A stretch of DNA of 64,000 nucleotides, from NCBI GenBank assembly GCA_022563405.1, contig JADFNK010000006.1, forward strand, positions 1 to 64,000, read 5' to 3'. A model generated the notes under the pieces. That model made no database searches, was not told the DNA's origin, and was given only the letters and a program-made list of their open reading frames with translations. Within the stretch, counting starts at the first letter, position 1. The number at the start of each line of letters is the position of its first letter. Positions 8,733 to 18,400 of the stretch are shown one piece after another. The translations under genes and the position numbers were made by a program. Source of the DNA: Gemmatimonadota bacterium. GTDB lineage: Bacteria > Gemmatimonadota > Gemmatimonadetes > Longimicrobiales > Gaopeijiaceae.

Positions 8733-9758
8733 ATGACTCGACGAGGATCCACACCTTCGCTTCTCGGCGCTCTCGCCGTCTCGGCCTTCCTCTCTCCTGG
8801 GTTTCTTGCGCTTTCTGGCGCCGTCGTCAGCGCCGGCGCCCAAGAAGTGTTGCCGTTGGTCACGGAAGCCGAGTACGAGCGGTGGCTGGTGGAGCTCTCG
8901 AACTGGGGCCGGTGGGGGCCGGACGACGAGATCGGGGCTCTCAACCTGATCACTCCGGCGAAACGCCTGGAGGCCGCCGCGCTGGTGCGAGCGGGAATCA
9001 CCGTGTCACTGGCGTCGACCGCGCAGACCGAGCGGACCATCGACAACCCGTGTCCGCTGGAGTGGGAGATGGCGAACGCGAATCGGGGCGGGGCCACCGA
9101 CCGCATCTCCTATCGGTGCATCCACGGGCCCGGCACGACCCACATCGACGGTTTCGCCCATCGCTTCTTCGACGGCAAGATGTGGAACGGCTACGACGTC
9201 GCCGAGCTGGTCACGATGGAAGAGGGCGCGTTGAAGAACGACATCCTCACGATGAAGCACGGAATCGTGACTCGCGCCGTGCTTTACGATATTCCCCGAC
9301 TCAAGGGAGTACCCTACCTCGAGCCCGGCACACGCATCACCGTCGCGGACCTGGAGGCGTGGGAGGCGCAGACGGGCGTCAGGGTGGGTCCGGGCGACGC
9401 GTTCCTCCTGCGATGGGGTCGTTGGGCGAGGCAGGAGGCCATTGGGCCGTTCGATACCGGCCGCGAAGCGGCGGGGCTCGACGACACGGTCATCCCCTGG
9501 CTCAAGGCGCGTGACGTCGCGCTCATCGGTTGGGAAACGCCCGGCTACATGCCGCGGCCAAACGGCGATCTGCCGCGTCTTGCTTTGCACGACTTCGCGT
9601 TGACGATGCTGGGCATACACCTCCTCGACCGCGCCGATTTTGATGCGCTGAGTGAGATGGCGGCGGCCCAAGGGCGGTGGGAGTTCATGCTGACGCTCGC
9701 TCCGCTACCCATCCCCAACGGCACGGGCTCCCCGGTAAACCCGATCGCCATCTTCTGA
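8733..9758 (+). CDS. Secreted cyclase family protein (kynurenine formamidase-like)
   Basis: This is a metal-dependent hydrolase of the cyclase family (PF04199). I chose the ATG that opens a clear signal peptide (LLGALAVSAFLSPGFLAL to AGAQE); the earlier in-frame start lies 25 codons upstream without a leader. The protein has WGRWGPDDEIGALNLITPAK near its N-terminus, the metal motif IHGPGTTHIDGFAHRFF, PGTRITVADLEAWEAQTGV, GDAFLLRWGRW and a late LALHDFALTMLGIHLLD. Members hydrolyse N-formylkynurenine or cyclic amides; the substrate here cannot be named. The spaced H-G-x-G-x-T-H-x-D-x-x-x-H form differs from the canonical H-x-G-T-H-x-D-x-x-x-H but occurs in this subfamily. Confidence 0.85.
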   Translation: MTRRGSTPSLLGALAVSAFLSPGFLALSGAVVSAGAQEVLPLVTEAEYERWLVELSNWGRWGPDDEIGALNLITPAKRLEAAALVRAGITVSLASTAQTERTIDNPCPLEWEMANANRGGATDRISYRCIHGPGTTHIDGFAHRFFDGKMWNGYDVAELVTMEEGALKNDILTMKHGIVTRAVLYDIPRLKGVPYLEPGTRITVADLEAWEAQTGVRVGPGDAFLLRWGRWARQEAIGPFDTGREAAGLDDTVIPWLKARDVALIGWETPGYMPRPNGDLPRLALHDFALTMLGIHLLDRADFDALSEMAAAQGRWEFMLTLAPLPIPNGTGSPVNPIAIF

Positions 9759-9811
9759 TCGAGCACCGGGGGCCCACTCTTTTCGAGCGCGGGGGTCCCG
9801 CTCTTGCCGCC

Positions 9812-10705
9812 CTACGCTCCTGCCGACCGTTCCAACTCGGCCAAGGCCGGCGGCACGACTACGGCGGCCCAGTCAGTAAACCGATGCCACCCCACCTCGG
9901 GATACGCCGTCCGCAGGCCATCGATATCGACCGAATATCCCGTCTCGATGAACCACTCGTACATGATCGCAAAATCTTCGCTGAAAGCTCGGATCTGTTC
10001 CATCGGCACTTCGAAGTGCTCGACCGGCCGTCCCAGGAGTTGGCCGAGAACCGCGGCGGACTCCGCGGAGGTCAACTCGTCACTCGCGATCTCCACCCGA
10101 CGACCGACGAAGTCGTCCTTCCTGTCGACCACGAGCGCGCCGAAGGCGCCGATGTCGGCGACGGCCACTTGTTGAAGTGGAAGATCAGAGGGAAGAGGCG
10201 TCGGATACGAGCCATTTTGGAGGGCGCCCAGGTTCTCTCCAAAGAAGAGGTTCTCCATGAAGTACACAGGGGCGGTGATGCTCCAGTCCAGCTCCGTCGA
10301 GGCCAGGTGTTTCTCGACCTCGAACTTGCTGTCGAAGTGCGGGATTCCCGTATTCTTGTCGGCCGACGCGACGGACGTGTAGACGAAGTGATCGATCTCC
10401 GCGGCGACCGCCGCATCCACGATCGCGACTCCCTGGGCGACCTCGGCTGCTTCCCCGGCTTCGAACGGGGTGCCCATGGCGAACACCGTATCGACGCCGT
10501 CCACCGCGGCCGCGAGAGAATCCGCATCCCCGAAATCGCCCGCCACGAGATCCACACCCAGCGCAGCCACGACCCGGGCTGCATCCGACTCTACGTTCCG
10601 GGTCAATCCGCGCACTCGATGGCCCTTCGCGATCAGTGAACGCGCGACCGCACCACCCTGTTGCCCGGTGACACCTGTGACGAGGACCAGCTTTGAGTTC
10701 GCCAT
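9812..10705 (-). CDS. NmrA/HSCARG-like NAD(P)-binding protein
   Basis: This is a 297-residue atypical short-chain dehydrogenase. The N-terminus LVLVTGVTGQQGGAVARSLI is a G-x-x-G-x-x-G dinucleotide-binding loop, followed by RVRGLTRN for the NADP phosphate and ALGVDLVAGDFGDADSL. YTSVASADKNTGIPHFDSKF replaces the usual catalytic Tyr-Lys pair, as in NmrA and HSCARG redox sensors, which bind NAD(P) but often do not reduce a substrate. It is transcribed divergently from a MarR regulator, and a palindrome lies in the shared upstream region, so MarR control is likely. It could also be a quinone or aldehyde reductase. Confidence 0.85.
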   Translation of the reverse strand: MANSKLVLVTGVTGQQGGAVARSLIAKGHRVRGLTRNVESDAARVVAALGVDLVAGDFGDADSLAAAVDGVDTVFAMGTPFEAGEAAEVAQGVAIVDAAVAAEIDHFVYTSVASADKNTGIPHFDSKFEVEKHLASTELDWSITAPVYFMENLFFGENLGALQNGSYPTPLPSDLPLQQVAVADIGAFGALVVDRKDDFVGRRVEIASDELTSAESAAVLGQLLGRPVEHFEVPMEQIRAFSEDFAIMYEWFIETGYSVDIDGLRTAYPEVGWHRFTDWAAVVVPPALAELERSAGA

Positions 10706-10743
10706 CGTAGCTCTCCTTCAGTTTAAGTCGACCGCCGGGGTAC

Positions 10744-10772
10744 TTGACGCGACGACTTGATTATTGAATACT
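10744..10772 (+). promoter_or_regulatory. Candidate sigma-70 promoter for the marR gene
   Basis: TTGACG and AATACT are separated by 17 bases (five and four of six consensus matches). The -10 element lies inside the palindrome at the same place, as expected for a repressor-blocked promoter. A weaker reverse candidate (TTGTGT, 16 bases, TTCAAT) points to the NmrA-like gene. Confidence 0.45.
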
Positions 10773-10775
10773 CAA
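10757..10775. promoter_or_regulatory. Near-perfect palindrome, candidate MarR operator
   Basis: TTGATTATTGAATACTCAA reads nearly the same on both strands: eight of nine base pairs around the central G are symmetric. Its 19-base length and A+T-rich arms suit a dimeric winged-helix regulator. It lies between the divergent NmrA-like and MarR genes and overlaps both candidate -10 regions. Confidence 0.6.
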
Positions 10776-10857
10776 CTGTTGCGTACACAAGGTTGGCTTG
10801 ATCACTTCCGATGTCAAGGGGTCATGAACCTTCAGCCCGAGGAGCGGCACGTATCTC

Positions 10858-11376
10858 GTGAAACTATCTGAGGAAATCCAGCAACCCACGTTCAGGAGCG
10901 TCCACACCGAGGCCATCCTCAACATCCACTTCACCAGCAACTGGCTGTTCAGGATCGTGCAGGCGGAGTTGAACGCGTTCGGAATCTCTCACGAGCAGTA
11001 CAACATCCTCCGGATCCTGCGCGGCAATCGGGAGGGTACGTATTGCCTCCGCGATGTTCAGGAACGGATGCTGAACCGGACGGCCAACGCCACGCGACTG
11101 GTTGAGAAGCTTCGGAAGCGTGGTCTCCTCAGCCGGCGCCCCAACCCGACCAATCGGAGGATGGTGGGCGTCCGGATAACTCAGGCGGGCCTGGACCTCC
11201 TCGATGAAATGGACGGGCCCATCCAGGAAATCGAGCGCCGTACTCAGGTCGCCCTGTCCAGCGAAGACGCGAGCCGCCTCACCGAGATCCTGGAGGGTCT
11301 GCGAGATCGGCTCGAGGTCTCCGGACTTGCGGAGTCCCGTCAGCGCGCGGAGTCCCGTCAGGGGGTGTCGCGCTAG
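10858..11376 (+). CDS. MarR family transcriptional regulator
   Basis: This is a 172-residue winged-helix repressor. Residues 15-45 form the dimer helix; ISHEQYNILRILRGNREGTYCLRDVQERMLNRTANATRLVEKLRKRGLL is the helix-turn-helix, and SRRPNPTNRRMVGVRITQAG is the wing. The start is GTG with a GAGGAG 13 bases upstream, which is distant; no better in-frame start exists. The C-terminus contains a tandem repeat (AESRQ-RAESRQ) from a 15-base duplication. It is transcribed away from the NmrA-like gene. Its stop shares the palindrome CTAG with the stop of the convergent metallo-beta-lactamase gene. Family members respond to phenolics, oxidants or drugs; the ligand is unknown here. Confidence 0.9.
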   Translation: MKLSEEIQQPTFRSVHTEAILNIHFTSNWLFRIVQAELNAFGISHEQYNILRILRGNREGTYCLRDVQERMLNRTANATRLVEKLRKRGLLSRRPNPTNRRMVGVRITQAGLDLLDEMDGPIQEIERRTQVALSSEDASRLTEILEGLRDRLEVSGLAESRQRAESRQGVSR

Positions 11377-12494
11377 CGATACTCCTTGGTGAACCCGTTC
11401 CGTCCGTTCGTTACGGTGAACGAGCCGTCGGCTTCTCCCGACACCTTGATCCAGTTCGCTTCACCGTTGTGGACTGGCCGGGGAGGGGCTCCGGCTCCCC
11501 GTCGCGGGACAAGCGGTGCGATCGGCATGGCGGGTTGCTCTTCGTCGACCGAGTTCGCGATGAAGAGGCCGGGTACCGTGTACTCCTGTCCGCTCAGTTG
11601 AGAGAAGTGAAGCTGCCACAGGTCTTCCAAGCCGGGAGCGGAGAAGAGAACCTGCATCGCCTCCGGCTGTCCGCCCTTGCGGGTGCCGTTGTTCATGATG
11701 GCCACACGAGCTTCGACGGCGTGCACCAGAACCTCCGTGTTGGAGATGGGCTGTCCATGATGGGAGACGACGAATAGATCGACCGTGCCAATCGGATTGT
11801 TCGGGCACATGAGCTCGAACTCGGTGTTGGCGGTCAAGTCGCCCAGGTGGAGGACGCGGAACTCACCAAACTGAGCAAGAATACCTACCGACTGAGCGTT
11901 TTCGCCGTTGTCCTCGTTCTGTGGGACGTAATCGGCGCAGTACCCGTTGGGTTCGCCGCCGCCGGGCAGCGACCGGTCGATGACCCGCTTCGCGGACGCA
12001 ACTACCGTGATGTTGATACCGGCGAGGGAAATCCGATCCCCGGGGGTGACGACCGTATGTTCGGCAGCCTCGTACAACCCCCGATACGTCGTGTTGAGAA
12101 ACTCCGCTACTCTGGCACTCGACTCGACGCTCGGTCCGTGGTCGATGAAGTGTCGCACGGGGACCTGGCTCGCCAGTTCCTGCATCGCGCCGTAGTGGTC
12201 GCCGTGCCAGTGGGTCGTGATCAAGTGGTCGATCTCAGTGACACCCGCGTCCTGCATGGCGTCCATGATGCGACGTGTATCCCGCGCGGCGCTCTGTCCA
12301 CCGTTTCCCGTATCGATCAGCAAGGTTCCCCCTGCTGGCGAGACGAACAGGGTGGCGCCCCCGCCCTCGACGTCGATCAAGTAGATGTCGAGGGTCTCCT
12401 GTGCCTGCGCCGTAGTCAGGGGGAGGCCCAAGAGAATGCTCCACAAGACCACGGGGAAGATTCCCGAGCGGGCCGACAATTCACGGTGGGACAT
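11373..12494 (-). CDS. Secreted metallo-beta-lactamase fold hydrolase (ComEC/Rec2-like)
   Basis: The protein is about 373 residues from the ATG preceded by AGAGGA, a ribosome site that overlaps the ppdK stop codon; the track's longer start would lie inside ppdK. A signal peptide ends near TTAQAQ. The metal-binding motif THWHGDHYGA is the T-x-H-x-H-x-D-H form, preceded by GGTLLIDTGNGGQ. Further zinc ligand regions are VLHLGDLTANTEFELM and VVSHHGQPISNTE. The domain resembles the hydrolase part of ComEC, which is consistent with extracellular nuclease or phosphodiesterase activity, but the substrate is not determined. It follows ppdK by 11 bases and is probably co-transcribed. Confidence 0.85.
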   Translation of the reverse strand: MSHRELSARSGIFPVVLWSILLGLPLTTAQAQETLDIYLIDVEGGGATLFVSPAGGTLLIDTGNGGQSAARDTRRIMDAMQDAGVTEIDHLITTHWHGDHYGAMQELASQVPVRHFIDHGPSVESSARVAEFLNTTYRGLYEAAEHTVVTPGDRISLAGINITVVASAKRVIDRSLPGGGEPNGYCADYVPQNEDNGENAQSVGILAQFGEFRVLHLGDLTANTEFELMCPNNPIGTVDLFVVSHHGQPISNTEVLVHAVEARVAIMNNGTRKGGQPEAMQVLFSAPGLEDLWQLHFSQLSGQEYTVPGLFIANSVDEEQPAMPIAPLVPRRGAGAPPRPVHNGEANWIKVSGEADGSFTVTNGRNGFTKEYR

Positions 12495-12505
12495 TGGACG
12501 TTCCT

Positions 12506-15310
12506 CTAAGAGGTAGCGGCCTCCTTTGCGGACGACCCAGTGGCTGGACTTTCCTCCGCTCGGAATGCGTCTCTCGGCGCAGCGGGCATCGGACGCCAGC
12601 CCGCCTCCTGAACAGCCGCCTGCGCGGCCGCGAGGCGAGCGACCGGGACCCGGAACGGAGAGCAACTCACGTAGTTGAGACCCAAGTTGTGGCAAAATTC
12701 CACCGACCGTGGGTCCCCGCCGTGCTCGCCGCAGATACCGATCTCGAGATCCGGACGAACGCCTCGCCCGAGTTCGACGGCCATCCGCATGATCTTTCCC
12801 ACACCGTCTATGTCGAGGGTCGCGAACGGGTTATCGGGGAGCACGCCTTGCTCGATGTAGTGACGGAGGAATCCAGACTCCGCGTCGTCCCGCGAGATGC
12901 CGAACACCGTCTGGGTGAGATCGTTCGTTCCAAACGAGAAGAACTCGGCCGTCCTGGCGATCTCGTCCGCCGTCAGGGCCGCCCGGGGGATCTCGATCAT
13001 CGTCCCGAGCTTGTATGGGATCTCCTGCCCCTCTTCATCCATCACTTCCCGCGCCTCGGCTTCCACGAGCCGACGCTGGGTCCGAAACTCGTTCACGTGT
13101 GAGACCAAGGGGACCATGATCTCGAGCTTGACGTCCACCCCCGCACGCTGGCAGCGAGCCGCCGCTTGGAAGAGCGCACGAGCCTGCATCCGGGTGATTT
13201 CGGGGAGTAACATTCCGAGACGAACGCCCCTCGTGCCCAGCATGGGGTTCGTTTCCAGAAGATCCTCGGTCCGCTTCAGGAAGTCCTGCTTCTCTCGGAT
13301 CTCCTCGAGCGTGTCGTCGATCTCCTTGAGTGTGTCCAGGTGCTGGAGCTTGACCTTGAGCTCCGCCAACTCTCGGACGAGCTCTTGATGGTCGGGGAGG
13401 AACTCGTGGAGCGGCGGATCCAGCAGACGGACCACGACCGGGAGGCCGTCCATGACCCGGAAGAGTCCTTCGAAATCGCCGCGCTGGAGGGGGAGGAGTC
13501 GATCGAGGGCGTCCTCGCGCTCTATGCGGTTCCGGGCCATGATCATCTCCCGCATGACCGGGAGTCGATCCTCCTCGAAGAACATGTGCTCCGTGCGGCA
13601 AAGGCCGATCCCCTGTGCCCCCAGGTCGCGGGCCCGGCGCGCATCGTCGGGGTAATCCGCGTTCGCCCACACCTCGAGGGTGCGGAACTCGTCCGCCCAA
13701 CCCAGCAGCTTGCTGAGCCAGGGGTCCTCGAGGTCCGGTACGACGGTCGGAAGCGCGCCAAGGTAGACTTCTCCGCGCATGCCATCGATGGAGATCTCAG
13801 CGCCCTCGCGGATCGTGAAATCCCCGACCCGCGCCTCGCGGTCGATCAAGTCGATCTCGAGAGCCTCCACCCCGACGACAGCCGGCTTGCCGAACTGGCG
13901 CGCGACCAGCGCCGCGTGGCTGGTCCGTCCCCCCCGGCTGGTGACGATCCCCTCCGCCGCGAGCATACCGTGAACGTCGTCGGGCCTCGTCTCGGGCCGG
14001 ACCATGATCACGGCCTTCCCTTCCTCCTTGGCCCATCTCTCTGCCGTGTCCGCATCGAAGGCCACGACGCCCACGGCCGCTCCGGGCGACACGTTCAGCC
14101 CGTGCGCAAACACACTGGCCGCGCTTCTGGCGTCCTCCTCGAACTGAGGATGGAGATAGAAATCCACTTGCTCGGGACTCACCCGGAGCACGGCCTCCTC
14201 CCGGCGAAGGAGTCCCTCTTCGACCATGTCCACCGCGATCCGCACTTCCGCCTGGGCAGTACGCTTGCCGTTCCGGGTCTGGAGAAGCCACAACGTTCCG
14301 TGCTCGACGGTGAACTCGAGATCCTGCATGTTTCTGTAGTGGCGCTCAAGCTTATCCGCAATCTCACAGAGCTGCTTGTGGGCATCGGGGAACCGATCCG
14401 CCATCACGCTGATGTCGAGGGTCTTCCTGGTTCCGTCCACCACGTCTTCCCCCTGGGCGTTCACAAGGAAGTCCCCGTGCAGGCCTGGCTCTCCGGTGGA
14501 CGCATTGCGGCTCATCACGACCCCCGTCCCGCAATCGTCGCCCATGTTCCCGAAGACCATGGTCTGGATGTTGACCGCCGTGCCGATGTCGTGCGGGATT
14601 CCCGACGCGTTCCGGTAGTCGACGGCCCGTTTCGTATTCCAGGACTCGAATACCGCTTCCGTGGCCGCCTGGAGCTGCTCCAGGGGTTCGGTCGGGAAAG
14701 GCGCCCGCGTATGTGTCTTGACGAGCTCCTTGAAGCGCTGAGTGATAGCCATCCAGTCCTCCGCCCCCAGCTCCGGGTCAGAGGAGACCCCGGCGGCCTC
14801 TCGAGTGTGACCGAGGACCTCTTCGAACACCTGGTCTTCCATCCCGCGGACCACGGTGCCGAACATCTGGATCAACCGTCGGTAGGAGTCGTAGACGAAG
14901 CGCGCGTCTCCCGTGAGCTCCACCATTCCTTGGGCCACTTCGTCGTTCATTCCCAGATTCAGGATCGTGTCCATCATCCCGGGCATGGAGAACTTCGCGC
15001 CGGAGCGACACGACACCAGGAGGGGTTTTTCGGGGTTGCCGAATTCTTTGCTCGTATCAGCTTCGATGCGCTTCAGGGCCTCGATCTGTTGTTCCCAGAT
15101 GTCCTCCGGAAACCCGCCTTCTTCCCCGAGATAGGCGATGCACGCCTCGGTGGTCACGGTGAAGCCAGGGGGCACGGGGACCTTGATCCGCGACATCTCC
15201 GCCAGATTCGCGCCCTTACCTCCGAGCAGCCCGCGGACCGCCTCCCAGTCATCCACAGAGGCTTCCACGACTTCGAGCTCGGTGAACAGATACACCCACT
15301 TCCGATCCAT
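12506..15310 (-). CDS. ppdK: Pyruvate, phosphate dikinase
   Basis: This is a 934-residue PPDK, which interconverts pyruvate, ATP and phosphate with phosphoenolpyruvate, AMP and diphosphate in the cytoplasm. The N-terminal ATP-grasp part has LLGGKGANLAEMSRIKVPVP and the SCRSGAKFSMPGMMDTILNLG loop. The swivelling phosphohistidine domain has GGRTSHAALVARQFGKPAVV (His near 467). The C-terminal TIM barrel has GTRGVRLGMLLPEI, FSFGTNDLTQTVFGISRDD and the GICGEHGG active-site cysteine. The length is slightly above the usual 870-900 because of a C-terminal tail (EESPATGSSAKEAATS). Together with pckA and maeB on the same strand it covers the PEP-pyruvate-oxaloacetate node. Confidence 0.97.
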   Translation of the reverse strand: MDRKWVYLFTELEVVEASVDDWEAVRGLLGGKGANLAEMSRIKVPVPPGFTVTTEACIAYLGEEGGFPEDIWEQQIEALKRIEADTSKEFGNPEKPLLVSCRSGAKFSMPGMMDTILNLGMNDEVAQGMVELTGDARFVYDSYRRLIQMFGTVVRGMEDQVFEEVLGHTREAAGVSSDPELGAEDWMAITQRFKELVKTHTRAPFPTEPLEQLQAATEAVFESWNTKRAVDYRNASGIPHDIGTAVNIQTMVFGNMGDDCGTGVVMSRNASTGEPGLHGDFLVNAQGEDVVDGTRKTLDISVMADRFPDAHKQLCEIADKLERHYRNMQDLEFTVEHGTLWLLQTRNGKRTAQAEVRIAVDMVEEGLLRREEAVLRVSPEQVDFYLHPQFEEDARSAASVFAHGLNVSPGAAVGVVAFDADTAERWAKEEGKAVIMVRPETRPDDVHGMLAAEGIVTSRGGRTSHAALVARQFGKPAVVGVEALEIDLIDREARVGDFTIREGAEISIDGMRGEVYLGALPTVVPDLEDPWLSKLLGWADEFRTLEVWANADYPDDARRARDLGAQGIGLCRTEHMFFEEDRLPVMREMIMARNRIEREDALDRLLPLQRGDFEGLFRVMDGLPVVVRLLDPPLHEFLPDHQELVRELAELKVKLQHLDTLKEIDDTLEEIREKQDFLKRTEDLLETNPMLGTRGVRLGMLLPEITRMQARALFQAAARCQRAGVDVKLEIMVPLVSHVNEFRTQRRLVEAEAREVMDEEGQEIPYKLGTMIEIPRAALTADEIARTAEFFSFGTNDLTQTVFGISRDDAESGFLRHYIEQGVLPDNPFATLDIDGVGKIMRMAVELGRGVRPDLEIGICGEHGGDPRSVEFCHNLGLNYVSCSPFRVPVARLAAAQAAVQEAGWRPMPAAPRDAFRAEESPATGSSAKEAATS

Positions 15311-15403
15311 TTTCCCTCCATAACTGACAGATCAACCAGTGAAGCCTAAGGCCTGCTCAGGAGTCACCGCCAGGGCAGTCAGACGTTTGGCTCTATTTCA
15401 GCC

Positions 15404-18400
15404 TCAGATTACCAACCGGATCAGTCCCTGCAGCCGAATCTTGTGGGCTTCGAGCTCGGAGACCAGGATCTCGAGCCGTTCGTACATGTCTTCCCCCGGC
15501 TTCTGGTCCGCTCGCTGCGAGTTCCCGCTCAGGTAGTTTAACTGGTCACGCAGCATCGGCTGCGGGTAACTTGAGATCGACCGGTCGGTGACCAGGGCCG
15601 CCGCGATCTCCTTGAGCTGCTCCTCGACGTCGCTGCCCTCCGAGACACGTCGCAACGCACCTTCGAGTCGCTCGATGGTCGCATCGGCATCCTCGATCGC
15701 GGTGCGGATCTGAATCCCCAAGTCGAACTGCTCCTGGAGGTCGGCAACCGTCACACCGTCCGCGGCCACACGCGGGTCCATCAGGACCTCGAACGAGCGG
15801 GTCTGCTGCTGGCCGTCCACGGTGAGCCGTGCCGTATAAGTCCCCGGCACCACAATAGGGCCGCCGCGGTTCACGCCGTTCGGTCCAGGCACCGTGAGGT
15901 CCCACACGAAGCGGTTCAGTCCGCGACGGAGCGTCGGCGATGCCCCGCCGCTCCCCGGACCATCGAAGCTCCGTAGGACGGCACCTGATTCGTCCAGGAT
16001 CTCCATCCGTACGCTGTTCGCATCGACGTCGAGCATGTAGTCGAGCTCGGCTCCCCGTCTGGAGTACCGCGGCCGGCCTGGTGACCCACCGCCACCGCCG
16101 CCGCCACCACCGCGGAGGCGATAAACGTCGAGCGGCTCGAGGAAGTACGGTCCCCCGGCCGCAACCGCCTCACCCCTCTGACGGAGAGGTGTGATGTTGT
16201 CCATGATCCAGAAGGCTCGGCCCATCGTGGAGAGGACGAGGTCGTCCTGGTGGATCTTGATGTCCGTGATCGGCGTGCGAGGCAAGTTGAGCTGAAATTG
16301 CTCCCAGCTGCCACCGTCATCGAACGAAATGAACATGCCGAACTCGGTGCCCGCATAGAGAAGACCCTCACGCACCGGATCCTCACGGACCACGCGCGTC
16401 GGATGATGCGATGGGATTCCGTTGTCGCCAGGTGTGAGCAGAGTCCAGCTCTCCCCATAGTCCTCCGTCTTGTAGATGAATGGCCGGAAGTCCCCCAGCA
16501 GGGTGCGGTAACCCGCGAAATACGCCTTGGCGGCGTCGTGCGGCGACGGGTCGATCGTCTGGATCCGGCCTTCAGGCGGCATGTCGGGTGGGGTCACGTC
16601 CTTCCAGGTACGGCCGCCGTCGCGTGATACGTGCACCGGTCCGTCGTTCGCACCGGTCCAGATGACACCCGGCACGACCGGTGACTCCTCGATGGCGTAG
16701 ATCACCGAATAGTGCTCCTCGCCGGTGATGTCACGTGTGATGGGCTCACCAGACTCCACCTGACGCTCCGGACGAAACGCCGTGAGGTCCGGGCTGATCT
16801 GCTCCCACGTGACACCCTCGTCGGTCGTCTTGTGCACGTACTGCGAACCGTGATACACCGTGCTGGGGTCGTGAGGAGACACCTCGATGGGCACGACGCG
16901 CTGGAAGCGGTAAGGGAGGTCCGCCGGATTGACTCCATACAGGTTCACGAAGCCGACGTAGTATTGCTTCTCCTGACCGGTATCGAGGTTATAGCGCCCG
17001 AAGCGACCCTTGCAGTTTGCGTAGACGATCGACGGATCACCCGGCTTGGGAACCGCCGGCCCCGTCTCACACCCGCCGATGGACTGCCAGTTGCCGGTAT
17101 GTCCGCCCGCCGAGCCGGTTCCCGGCGGATTGCTCGGTACGCGGATCGTCGAGTTGTCCTGCTGTCCGGCGTACAGCCAGTACGGGAAGTTGTCGTCGAT
17201 GTCGACCTGATAGAGCTCGGCGGTCGGCTGGTTATTCTGTGTCGACCACGTCCTGCCGCCGTCCAAGGTCACGTTGGCGCCACCGTCGTTGGACTGGATC
17301 TGGATGCTGGGATTCTCCGGGTTGATCCACAGATCGTGGTTGTCACCGTGTGGGGTCGAGCGGCGCGCGAAGCTCCGTCCACCGTCGTTCGACTCGTAGA
17401 AACTCTCGTTGTTGATGTAGACGTGGTCCGCATCGGTCGGGTCGGCGGTGACTCCCGTGTAATAGAACGGCCGGTTCATGAGGCCACGCTGGTTGCTGAC
17501 CAGCTCCCACGTCTCACCGAAGTCGTCGGAGCGATAAAGACCCTCGTCCGGATCGGTCGTCTCGACCAGCGCATAGACACGGTTGGGGGCGTCCGCGGAG
17601 ACCGAGAGGTCGATCTTTCCGATCAAGCCGGTCGGAAGGCCCTCGGTCACGATCCGCCAGCTGTCGCCGCCGTCCGTCGACTTCCAGATGCCGTCCTCCC
17701 CGGCCGAAGCCTCCATGCCCGAGATGATCGTCCAAGGCTGACGCTGGCCACGCCACATCGCTGCGTAGATCTCGTTCGGGTTCGTGGGGTTCAGCTCCAA
17801 ATCGACGGCGCCGACAGAGTCGGACGTAGAGAGCACCTGATCCCACGACCGACCGCCGTCGCGTGTCCGGTACACTCCACGCTGGGGGCTCTTGGCCCAC
17901 GGGTTCCCCATGGCCGCAGCGTACACGATGTCGGGGTTCGTCGGATGGACCTCGACGGCGGCGATCTGACCCATCTCCACGAGGCCGATGCGCGACCACG
18001 TCCGCCCAGCATCATCGGAGCGATACACCCCGCGCCCCACGATCACGTTCGACCGGATCCCGTCCGAGCCGGTGCCCACGTACACGATCTCGGGGTCGGA
18101 CGGTGCGACCCGGATCGACCCGATCGACCCGGTCTCGAAGTACCCGTCGGAGATCGGACGCCAGGTCGTCCCGTAGTCCTCCGTCTTCCACACACCCCCA
18201 CCCGTGGCACCCAAGTAGAACGTGAACGGGTGGTCCGGATGTCCGGCAACCGCGGTGACACGCCCGCCCCGAGACGGCCCGACGTTCCGGTAGCTGAGGG
18301 CCTGGAAGACCTGTTCCACCGGCGAAGCCACTTCCTGAGCGGTCGTCTCCTCAGGGAACGTGATGGGATTCAGCAAGGCGGCGAGCGCGAACACTCCAGA

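Noticed and set aside
13340-15349. 669-residue plus-strand ORF
   Set aside because: It is antisense to ppdK, which has all catalytic motifs.
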